From: CADEEN01 sp040384625
GTDB lineage: Bacteria > Pseudomonadota > Gammaproteobacteria > Burkholderiales > Burkholderiaceae_C
Direction of reading: 5' to 3'
Assembly (NCBI GenBank): GCA_040384625.1
Contig: JAZKIW010000107.1
Span: 1 to 6,615, forward strand
DNA length: 6,615 nucleotides
Positions within the stretch are counted from its first letter, which is position 1, and each line of letters starts with the position of its first letter. The translations under genes and the position numbers were made by a program. The notes under the pieces are model-generated. The model did no database searches and was not told the origin of the DNA. It saw only the letters and a list, made by a program, of their open reading frames with translations. Positions 1 to 5,350 of the stretch are shown piece after piece.

Positions 1-952
1 CGTCCCAGGTCTTGCCCAGGCCGTTCTGGTAGCGGCCCAGGATGCGCTGGTTGATCGCATCGACGCTGGTGTTGACGTAGGCCTTGTCGGCGATGGTCTC
101 GGCCATCTTGTTCTTGTTCGACAGGTTGGCGTCGATCCAACGGCTGGCCTCGAGCACGGCCATGACCACGGCGCGGGCGGTGTTCGGATGCTTGGCGACG
201 AAGTCGCCCGTGGTTCCGAGCACCTTTTCGGGGTGGTCCTTCCAGATGTCCTGCGTCGTCACGGCAGTGATGCCGATGCCGTCGATGATGGCGCGGTGGC
301 CCCAGGGCTCGCCGACGCAGTAGCCGTCCATGTTGCCCACGCGCATGTTGGCCACCATCTGCGGCGGCGGCACGGTGATGACCTTGGCGTCCTTCATCGG
401 GTTGATGCCCACGCTGGCGAGCCAGTAGTACAGCCACATCGCGTGGGTGCCGGTCGGGAAGGTCTGCGCGAAGGTGTATTCGCGCTTCTCGGCGGCCATC
501 ACCTTGGCCAGGCTGGCGCCGTCAACGGCGCCCTTGTCGGCGAGCTTCTTGGACAGCGTGATCGCCTGGCCGTTGTTGTTCAACGTCATCAACACGGCCA
601 TGTCCTTCTTCGGGCCGCTGACACCCAGGTGCACCCCGTAGACCAGGCCATACAGCACATGCGCCATGTCGAGTTCGCCATTGACCAGCTTGTCGCGCAC
701 GCCAGCCCACGAGGCCTCCTTGGTCGGGATGATCTTGATGCCGTACTTTTCGTCGAACTTCAGCACCGACGCCATCACCACCGAGGCGCAATCGGTCAGC
801 GGGATGAAGCCGATGCGCACTTCCTTCTTCTCCGGCGCGTCCGAGCCCTGGGCCCAGGCCCCCGGGCCGACCGCTGCGCCGGCGGCCAGCGCCGCCGATC
901 CCTTGATGAATTGCCTGCGTTCGTCGCTCATCAGACCCTCGCGTGTGGACAT
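1..952 (-). CDS. nrtA: Nitrate ABC transporter substrate-binding protein NrtA, C-terminus cut off
   Basis: Periplasmic solute-binding protein of the NrtA/CmpA/NasF family, which captures nitrate (or nitrite) for an ABC importer feeding assimilatory nitrate reduction. The first 317 residues are present; family members are usually a little over 400, so roughly 100 residues lie beyond base 1. Residues 11-34 form a Tat signal: ERRQFIKG carries the twin arginines (R12, R13), then an Ala-rich core and an AWA cleavage site before Q35. Family hallmarks follow: FPTGTHAMWLYYWLA (165-179), VPPPQMVANM (194-203), DGYCVGEPWGHR (209-220) and IWKDHPEKVLG (236-246). H170 and K243 have the same spacing as the nitrate-contacting His and Lys I recall from cyanobacterial NrtA. 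ATG at 952 is preferred because AGGAG lies 6 nt upstream; a second in-frame ATG at 931 is possible. The gene follows an attenuator leader. Family identity is near certain. Bicarbonate or another anion is an alternative ligand, but the nasT context favours nitrate. Confidence 0.93.
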   Translation of the reverse strand, partial: MSTREGLMSDERRQFIKGSAALAAGAAVGPGAWAQGSDAPEKKEVRIGFIPLTDCASVVMASVLKFDEKYGIKIIPTKEASWAGVRDKLVNGELDMAHVLYGLVYGVHLGVSGPKKDMAVLMTLNNNGQAITLSKKLADKGAVDGASLAKVMAAEKREYTFAQTFPTGTHAMWLYYWLASVGINPMKDAKVITVPPPQMVANMRVGNMDGYCVGEPWGHRAIIDGIGITAVTTQDIWKDHPEKVLGTTGDFVAKHPNTARAVVMAVLEASRWIDANLSNKNKMAETIADKAYVNTSVDAINQRILGRYQNGLGKTWD

Positions 953-976
953 GACCTGCTCCTCGAATCACCAATG

Positions 977-1038
977 AAAAAAGGCGCCGCGACCGCAGCG
1001 GCGGAGGAACCCTCCGTCGCCACCAGTCGGACGCCTTT
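977..1038 (-). terminator. Intrinsic terminator in the nrtA leader (attenuator)
   Basis: Reading the minus strand, the arm AAAGGCGTC (1038-1030) pairs with GGCGCCTTT (988-980). Inside it CGACT pairs with GGTCG, GTGGCG with CGCTGC, and CGGAGG with CCTCCG around a GTT triloop. That is about 26 base pairs, several of them G-U, broken only by single bulges and one A-C mismatch. Six T residues (982-977) follow directly, and the tract ends 24 nt before the nrtA ATG. A strong hairpin plus U-tract inside a 5' leader, in front of the gene rather than behind it, indicates attenuation. The 5' arm is the same sequence as the loop and 3' strand of the upstream ANTAR hairpin, so the two structures cannot coexist. 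Confidence 0.88.
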
Positions 1039-1080
1039 GCCCGTTTTCCTGTGCACCAAACACGCCGTTGTGAGCGGTGC
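1028..1080 (-). ncRNA. ANTAR-responsive antiterminator element (two hexaloop hairpins)
   Basis: Two hairpins lie in the predicted 5' leader RNA. P1 (1080-1053) has an outer stem GCACC/GGTGC, a small internal loop, and an inner stem CAC/GTG closing the hexaloop AACGGC (1069-1064). P2 (1043-1028) has the stem CGGGC/GTCCG, with one G-U pair, closing the hexaloop AAAGGC (1038-1033). Known ANTAR targets are tandem stem-loops with six-base loops carrying A at position 1 and G at position 4; both loops fit. P2 uses the bases that form the 5' arm of the terminator, so holding P2 open by NasT would prevent termination. The match is read by eye from sequence and not from a folding program. The inner stem of P1 is short, which is its weakest part. 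Confidence 0.82.
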
Positions 1081-1093
1081 CTGGGTCAGTCGA

Positions 1094-1109
1094 TGCATGA
1101 GCCGTGCCA
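1094..1109 (-). promoter_or_regulatory. Sigma-54 (RpoN) promoter for nrtA
   Basis: The minus strand reads TGGCACGGCTCATGCA. Against the sigma-54 consensus TGGCACG-N4-TTGC it matches at all positions except A for the first T of the -12 element. The invariant GG and GC are separated by exactly 10 bases. Transcription would start near 1083-1082, placing the first ANTAR hairpin within a few bases of the 5' end of the RNA. The element lies between nasT and nrtA, pointing at nrtA. Sigma-54 control of nitrate assimilation genes through NtrC is well established in Proteobacteria. Confidence 0.8.
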
Positions 1110-1158
1110 GCAGTTCCGGCCGCTGGACGGCAAAAGCGCACCACGCGCGCACGCGGCG

Positions 1159-1175
1159 CGCATCGATTTGGTGCG
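1159..1175 (-). promoter_or_regulatory. Candidate NtrC enhancer site
   Basis: The minus strand reads CGCACC-AAATC-GATGCG. The NtrC consensus core is GCACC-N5-GGTGC; nine of ten half-site bases match, with A replacing one G. The centre is about 84 bp upstream of the predicted sigma-54 start site, a usable enhancer distance, and it sits just past the nasT stop. Only one reasonable site is visible, whereas NtrC often uses a pair, so this remains a candidate. Confidence 0.45.
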
Positions 1176-1192
1176 GTGCAGCAAGAGCCCGG

Positions 1193-1822
1193 TCAGCCTG
1201 ACGGTCGCAACAGGTCCTGCGCTTCGATGATGCGTTCAGCCAGTTGCACCAGCTTCTCGCCGCGGTCCATGGCCAGCTTGCGCATCTGTCTGTAGGCCGC
1301 CTCCTCGCTCAGGCCGCCCTGCTGCATCAGGATGCCCTTGGCGCGCTCGATGCTGCGGCGTGAGGTCAGCTCGGTCTGTGCGCTGACGAGCTGCTCGCGC
1401 AGGGACTTCTCCTGCTCGAAGCGTGCGATCGCGACCTTCAGCACCGATGCCAGCCGGTGCGGTTGCAGGCCTGCGACCACGTAGGCGCTGACGCCGGCCT
1501 TCATGGCGCGCTGCAGCGGTTCGTCGCTGTCGTCTTCGGCGAACACCACCACCGGGCGCGGATTGCTGCCCGACAGTGTGGCCACGTGTTCGAGCGTGTC
1601 GCGCGAGGGCGACTCGCTGTCGATGATGACGACGTCGGGCATCAAGCGCGTGACGCATTCATGAACCACGATCGCCGAGTCGATCACGCCGACGACTTCA
1701 TGGCCCTGGCGCATCAATTCATCGCGAATCAGCGCAACCCGGTGCGCACCGTCGTCGATCAGCAGCACGCGCAGTGGCGCGGCAGGGACTTCGGATGGGG
1801 AGGGCGGGCTGGAGCGTCTCAC
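1193..1822 (-). CDS. nasT: NasT-type response regulator with ANTAR RNA-binding domain
   Basis: Antiterminator for nitrate and nitrite assimilation genes; it binds leader RNA rather than DNA. The 209-residue product has a receiver-like domain at about 17-130: LRVLLIDD holds the acidic pair D23/D24, and IIDSESP holds D68 at the phospho-acceptor position. The usual switch lysine is replaced in SAYVVAGL (112-119), as is typical of NasT. A helical linker leads to an ANTAR domain at about 144-205, with the signature RRSIERAKGILM (155-166) and LAMDRGEKLVQLAERII (183-199). No in-frame ATG sits near the domain start, and GTG at 1822 gives a normal NasT length; its ribosome site is weak and the start is uncertain. 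The gene is followed by the nrtA leader, which carries its presumed RNA target. Its usual partner nasS, a cytoplasmic nitrate sensor, is not beside it: the gene upstream is murQ on the other strand. Confidence 0.9.
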   Translation of the reverse strand: MRRSSPPSPSEVPAAPLRVLLIDDGAHRVALIRDELMRQGHEVVGVIDSAIVVHECVTRLMPDVVIIDSESPSRDTLEHVATLSGSNPRPVVVFAEDDSDEPLQRAMKAGVSAYVVAGLQPHRLASVLKVAIARFEQEKSLREQLVSAQTELTSRRSIERAKGILMQQGGLSEEAAYRQMRKLAMDRGEKLVQLAERIIEAQDLLRPSG

Positions 1823-1932
1823 GCCCGGTTTGTGCAACTTCCATGCCCCGGGGGCCTGCGGACAAGTGTTACGGCCGGTGCACGGCACACGATGTCGCGT
1901 GAACCCGCGTGAAGCGGGGCGTCCGATGGACG
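1823..1932. other. Divergent intergenic region between nasT and murQ
   Basis: This 110-bp stretch must hold the promoters for nasT (leftward) and the murQ operon (rightward), because the two starts face away from each other. I looked for -35/-10 pairs and sigma-54 elements on both strands and found none that convince. Visible structure is limited to a tandem 8-bp repeat (1896-1913), a 5-bp perfect hairpin CCCGC/GCGGG (1904-1918), a short inverted repeat GTGC-ACG-GCAC (1878-1888) and a GC-only near-palindrome around 1845-1855. Confidence 0.6.
1896..1913 (+). repeat. Tandem CGCGTGAA repeat, 10-bp period
   Basis: CGCGTGAA occurs at 1896-1903 and again at 1906-1913, separated by CC, so the copies sit one helical turn apart on the same DNA face. 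The second copy overlaps the perfect hairpin CCCGC-GTGAA-GCGGG (1904-1918). The position, just upstream of the murQ start and inside the divergent promoter region, would suit an operator for a regulator binding direct repeats. No known regulator is recognised, and two 8-bp copies could be chance. Confidence 0.4.
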
Positions 1933-2856
1933 ATGATTGAGGCGATGCCGAGCCCTCCATCGTCGACGCCAACCACCGAGGATGCCGATGCGCGCCATCC
2001 CGAACTCGACCGCTACGACACGCCTGCGCTGATTTCGGCCTTTGCCGAGGACCAGCAGGGTGCCGTGGCCGCCGTGCTTGCGGCGGTGCCCGAATTGGCG
2101 CGGGCGGTCGATGCGGCGGTCCCGCGCATCGCCGCCGGTGGGCGGCTGATCTACGTCGGGGCTGGTACCAGCGGCCGCCTGGGCGTGCTCGACAGCGTCG
2201 AGCTGAATCCGACCTTCTCCTGGCCACGCGAACGGTCGCGCGCCCTGATGGCCGGTGGCGACTCGGCGATGTATGCCGCTGTCGAAGGGGCCGAAGACGA
2301 CGGGCCGCAGGGCAGCGTCGATCTGCACCGCCTGAGCCCGAACGAGAACGATGTGGTGCTGCTGATCGCGGCTTCGGGCGCGACGCCGTATGTGCTCGGC
2401 GCGCTGCAGGCGGCGCGCGCCAGCGGCGCCTTGACCATCGGCATCGCCAACAACCCCGGCTCGGCGCTGGCGGCCTTTGCCGAGGTCGGCGTCACGCTGG
2501 ACACCGGCGCCGAGGTCATCTCGGGCAGCACGCGCCTGAAGGCCGGCACGGCGCAGAAGATCGCCTTGAACACCTTTTCGAGCGCCTTGATGGTGCGTTT
2601 GCACAAGGTCTACGGCAACCTGATGGTCGACCTGCGCGCCACCAATGCCAAGCTGCTGCGCCGCGCCCAGCGCCTGACGATGCAGGCCACGGGCTGTGAT
2701 GCGGATGATGCCGAGCGCACCCTGCAGGCCTGCGACTACCGCGTCAAGACGGCCATCGTGGCCCTGCGACGCGGTATCGACACGCGCCGTGCCGATCGCC
2801 TGCTGCTGGCCCACGGTGGCAGCGTGCACGCAGCACTGCAGGCGCCGCTGGCATGA
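1933..2856 (+). CDS. murQ: N-acetylmuramic acid 6-phosphate etherase MurQ
   Basis: Cytoplasmic etherase that removes the lactyl ether from MurNAc-6-phosphate, giving GlcNAc-6-phosphate and D-lactate: the committed step in reuse of cell-wall amino sugar. The 307-residue product matches E. coli MurQ along its length. Its sugar-isomerase (SIS) fold begins at RLIYVGAGTSGRLGVLDSVE (71-90). E90 corresponds to catalytic Glu83 and E121 in AVEGAED to Glu114. SGSTRLKAGTAQK (197-209) is the family signature, followed by GNLMVDLRATN and a C-terminal helical part containing ATGCDADDAE. Conserved sequence starts only near TEDADARHPELD. ATG at 1933 is chosen, with ATG 1945 and GTG 1909 also in frame; none has a strong ribosome site, so the first 4-12 residues are uncertain. 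The stop overlaps the ldcA start (ATGA). First gene of the operon; its product feeds NagA, encoded last in the same operon. Confidence 0.95.
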   Translation: MIEAMPSPPSSTPTTEDADARHPELDRYDTPALISAFAEDQQGAVAAVLAAVPELARAVDAAVPRIAAGGRLIYVGAGTSGRLGVLDSVELNPTFSWPRERSRALMAGGDSAMYAAVEGAEDDGPQGSVDLHRLSPNENDVVLLIAASGATPYVLGALQAARASGALTIGIANNPGSALAAFAEVGVTLDTGAEVISGSTRLKAGTAQKIALNTFSSALMVRLHKVYGNLMVDLRATNAKLLRRAQRLTMQATGCDADDAERTLQACDYRVKTAIVALRRGIDTRRADRLLLAHGGSVHAALQAPLA

Positions 2857-3791
2857 GCGACGGTGCCCCCTGGTCGATGAGTGCCCCTTGCCGGTACCTG
2901 CGCCGTGGCGACCTCGTTGGCGTGATCGCCCCGGCCGGCCCCTCGGCACCGGAGCGCATGGCCCTCGTCGAACCGCTGTTCGAGCGCTTCGGCCTGCGCG
3001 CGCGGCTGTACCCGGGCTGCCATGCACGCCATCCGCAACACGCTTTCCTCGCTGCCGACGATGCCGTGCGCCTGGCCGATCTGCACGCCGCGTTCGCCGA
3101 CCGCGACGTCGCCGCCGTCTTCGCGGCGCGCGGCGGCTGGGGCAGTGCGCGCCTGCTCGACCGCATCGACACCGCCCTGCTGCGCGCGAATCCGAAGCCC
3201 TTCATCGGCTTCAGCGACATCACGGCCCTGCACGCTCTGCTGGTGAGCGTGGGCGGGCTGGGCTTTCATGCGCCGATGCCGGTATCGAACCTCGTGCTCG
3301 ACGGTGCCCAGAGCGAAGCCCAGGCCCTGTTCGACGTGCTGATGAACCCGCTTCCGGCAGGCCATCGCTTGGCCCCCACGCTGGCCGCAGACGCCTGGCG
3401 CGTGGCCGGGCGCGCGTCGGGCCGGCTCGTTGGCGGGAACCTGAGCATCGTGGCCGCGCTGTGCGGCACGCCGTGGGCGTGGCCGGTCGAGGGCGCGATC
3501 CTGTTTCTTGAGGACGTGTCGGAGGCCCTGTACCGCGTCGATCGGCTGATGACGCAGTTGCGCCTGGCGGGCGTGCTGGCCGGGGCACGCGGCTTCGTGC
3601 TGGGCAGCTTCACCGAGGATGAGGACCCCAGCGCCGTGTTGCGCGAGCACCTGGCCGGTCTGGGCAAGCCGGTGCTGACCGGCTGGCCGGCCGGCCATGC
3701 CGAGCCGAACCGGGCGCTGCCGCTCGGGGCCTGCGTGACGCTGGATGCAGGCGCCGGGACGCTGACGCTGGACGAGGCCGTGCTCGCATGA
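2853..3791 (+). CDS. ldcA: Muramoyltetrapeptide (L,D-)carboxypeptidase, peptidase family S66
   Basis: Cytoplasmic serine peptidase that cuts the terminal D-Ala from recycled murein tetrapeptide, between the D-centre of meso-diaminopimelate and D-Ala, to give the tripeptide that can be re-ligated into precursor. The 312-residue length is normal for LdcA. The Ser-His-Glu triad is visible: S121 in the nucleophile elbow GFSDIT (119-124), E220 in LFLEDV, and H282 in GHAEPN. The oxyanion-loop region FAARGGWGSARLLDRID (90-106) and GGNLS (194-198) are also typical of S66. No signal peptide is seen, as expected. The start ATG at 2853 overlaps the murQ stop by four bases, implying translational coupling. 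Related S66 members include microcin-C immunity proteins (MccF), but the recycling context makes LdcA the better call. Confidence 0.93.
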   Translation: MSDGAPWSMSAPCRYLRRGDLVGVIAPAGPSAPERMALVEPLFERFGLRARLYPGCHARHPQHAFLAADDAVRLADLHAAFADRDVAAVFAARGGWGSARLLDRIDTALLRANPKPFIGFSDITALHALLVSVGGLGFHAPMPVSNLVLDGAQSEAQALFDVLMNPLPAGHRLAPTLAADAWRVAGRASGRLVGGNLSIVAALCGTPWAWPVEGAILFLEDVSEALYRVDRLMTQLRLAGVLAGARGFVLGSFTEDEDPSAVLREHLAGLGKPVLTGWPAGHAEPNRALPLGACVTLDAGAGTLTLDEAVLA

Positions 3792-3835
3792 AACCTTGGC
3801 GCGAGGCGGGGGCCGACCACGTATTCTCGGCACCC

Positions 3836-4381
3836 ATGTCTGCGATGACGCGTCTGCTGCGCTGGCTCGCCAGTGCCCTGCTTCTGCTCCTCTGCGGCCT
3901 TGCCTGGGCCCAGGCCGCTGCGCTGCGGGCGCCCAACGCGGTCGAGATATCGCCCCGGTTGGTGACCTCAGGCCAGCCCAGTGTGGAGGTGCTCGCCACG
4001 CTGGCAGCGTCGGGCTTCGGGGCCGTGGTGTACCTGGCGCCGCCGACGGTGTCGGATGCGGTGCGCGACGAAGGCTTGATCGTCGCGCGCCAGGGCCTGG
4101 TTTTCGTCAACATACCGATGGCCTTCGACAACCCGACCGAGCAGGACTTCGAGGCCTTCGCCGGTGCGCTGCGTGGCCTGGCCGGTCGCAAGGTGCTGGT
4201 GCACTGCCAGATCAATCTGCGCGCGTCGACGATGGTCTTCCTCTACCGCAGCATCGTCGGGCGCGAAGACCCGCGCGTGGCTTACGAGGCGGTGTCGAGG
4301 CTGTGGACGCCCGACGGCCCCTGGAAGCGCTTGGTGCAGTTGCTGCTGCGCAAGAACGCGATCGACTTTGAGCCGTTCTGA
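3836..4381 (+). CDS. Exported phosphatase-like protein with HCxxNxRAS motif
   Basis: A 181-residue product from the start chosen here. Residues 5-25 form a signal peptide (RLLRWL, a leucine run, then AWA before Q26), so the protein is likely periplasmic. The rest resembles the small dual-specificity/tyrosine-phosphatase-like families related to DUF442: ISPRLVTSGQPSVEVLATLAASGF (38-61) is the usual entry motif, and VLVHCQINLRASTMVFLYR (120-138) is the presumed P-loop. That loop is C124-QINL-R129, with four residues between Cys and Arg, whereas classical phosphatases have HC-x5-R; relatives I recall share this HCxxNxRAS form. Activity and substrate are unknown. An in-frame ATG at 3788 overlaps the ldcA stop (ATGA) and would add 16 residues ahead of the signal peptide; 3845 is also possible. 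I prefer 3836 because it gives a normal signal peptide, although its ribosome site is poor. It sits inside the peptidoglycan-recycling operon. Confidence 0.8.
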   Translation: MSAMTRLLRWLASALLLLLCGLAWAQAAALRAPNAVEISPRLVTSGQPSVEVLATLAASGFGAVVYLAPPTVSDAVRDEGLIVARQGLVFVNIPMAFDNPTEQDFEAFAGALRGLAGRKVLVHCQINLRASTMVFLYRSIVGREDPRVAYEAVSRLWTPDGPWKRLVQLLLRKNAIDFEPF

Positions 4382-4390
4382 GGCCTCAGC

Positions 4391-5350
4391 ATGCATGCGA
4401 ACCCCGGCACCCTGCGCGCGCACCAGTTCGCTGGCCTGGAGGCTGCCGGCCCGAGGCTGATCGTGCTCGGTGCGGTGCACGGCAATGAGACCTGCGGCAC
4501 GCGTGCGATCGAGCGTCTGCTCGGCGAGCTGGACAGCGGCCTTCTGCGCATCGAGCGTGGCCTGCTGACCCTGGTGCCGGTGGCCAATCCGCTGGCCTAT
4601 GCGAAGGGCGAGCGCCGCGGCGAGCGCAACCTCAATCGCCGGCTGATGCCCGCCGCACAACCTGCAGAGTTCGAGGACCGGATTGCGAACCTGCTCTGCC
4701 CCTGGCTGGCGGCGCACGAGGTGCTGCTCGATCTGCACTCCTTCTCCGGTCCGGGCCGGCCGTTCGTGATGCGCGGGCCCGCGGACAACAGGGAGACGCT
4801 CGAACCCTTCGCGCATGCGGCCGCCGAAGGCCGCCTGGCTGCGCACCTGGGTCCGACGCGCATCGTCGAAGGCTGGATGAGCGCATACGCCCAGGGTGCG
4901 GCGCGTCGCCGCGAACGCGGCCTCGCCGACGAGGCCGACCCGAGCTATGGCGTCGGTACCACCGAGTACATGCGCGCGCAAGGCGGCTACGGTGTCACGC
5001 TGGAGTGCGGCCAGCACATCGACCCCGCGGCACCGGAGGTGGCATACACCGCGATCCGTCAGGCCATCGCGTTGCTCGGCCTGGCCGACATCGCGCTCGC
5101 GCCGCCGGCGCCGGTGTTTGAGTCCCTGTGCCTGACCGAAGTGGTCGACCGCCAGCACGCCGGAGATCGGTTCGTGCGGGCCTGGCGCAGCTTCGATGCG
5201 GTGCATGCGGGAGAGCATGTCGGCGAGCGTCACGACGGCAGTGCGGTGGTAGCGCAGGCTGACGGGCACATCGTCTTCCCCGACGTCGACGCGGCGCCGG
5301 GACACGAGTGGTTCTACTTCGCCGAGCCCAGCGCTCGGCCCTTGTTGTGA
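4391..5350 (+). CDS. Succinylglutamate desuccinylase/aspartoacylase-family zinc hydrolase
   Basis: A 319-residue zinc-dependent amide hydrolase of the AstE/aspartoacylase branch of the M14 carboxypeptidase superfamily. Zinc ligands are readable: H30 and E33 in GAVHGNETCG, and H116 in LLDLHSFSG. E205 in VTLECGQH is the likely catalytic glutamate, and ERNLNRRLMP (78-87) holds the substrate-binding N-x-N-R segment. The C-terminal part from about residue 235 is a small beta-rich domain as in AstE. No signal peptide is present. ATG at 4391 has GAGG seven bases upstream, overlapping the previous stop. The stop overlaps the nagA GTG start. The exact substrate cannot be read from sequence. True AstE belongs with arginine-degradation genes (astCADBE), absent here; the neighbours instead suggest an N-acyl or gamma-glutamyl amide from murein turnover. 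That is inference. Confidence 0.87.
   Translation: MHANPGTLRAHQFAGLEAAGPRLIVLGAVHGNETCGTRAIERLLGELDSGLLRIERGLLTLVPVANPLAYAKGERRGERNLNRRLMPAAQPAEFEDRIANLLCPWLAAHEVLLDLHSFSGPGRPFVMRGPADNRETLEPFAHAAAEGRLAAHLGPTRIVEGWMSAYAQGAARRRERGLADEADPSYGVGTTEYMRAQGGYGVTLECGQHIDPAAPEVAYTAIRQAIALLGLADIALAPPAPVFESLCLTEVVDRQHAGDRFVRAWRSFDAVHAGEHVGERHDGSAVVAQADGHIVFPDVDAAPGHEWFYFAEPSARPLL

Noticed and set aside
1140..1156. Second NtrC-like site around GCGTGGTGCGC on the minus strand
   Set aside because: Only one half-site (GGTGCG) fits; the partner at the required spacing is CGTGCG instead of TGCACC.
188..1201. Long plus-strand open frame opposite nrtA
   Set aside because: It is a shadow in GC-rich DNA: the minus-strand frame encodes an unmistakable NrtA, while this translation is His/Arg/Ala-rich with no recognisable domain and runs through the nrtA regulatory region.
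2736..3833. Long minus-strand open frame opposite ldcA
   Set aside because: The product is Arg/Gln/Ala-rich low-complexity sequence, while the plus strand carries a complete LdcA with its catalytic triad. Similar antisense frames opposite murQ, the AstE-like gene and nagA are rejected for the same reason.
3881..3898. Lipoprotein signal in the phosphatase-like protein (Cys at residue 20)
   Set aside because: The residue before the Cys is Leu, while a lipobox needs Gly, Ala or Ser there. The AWA site at 23-25 fits ordinary signal peptidase cleavage better.
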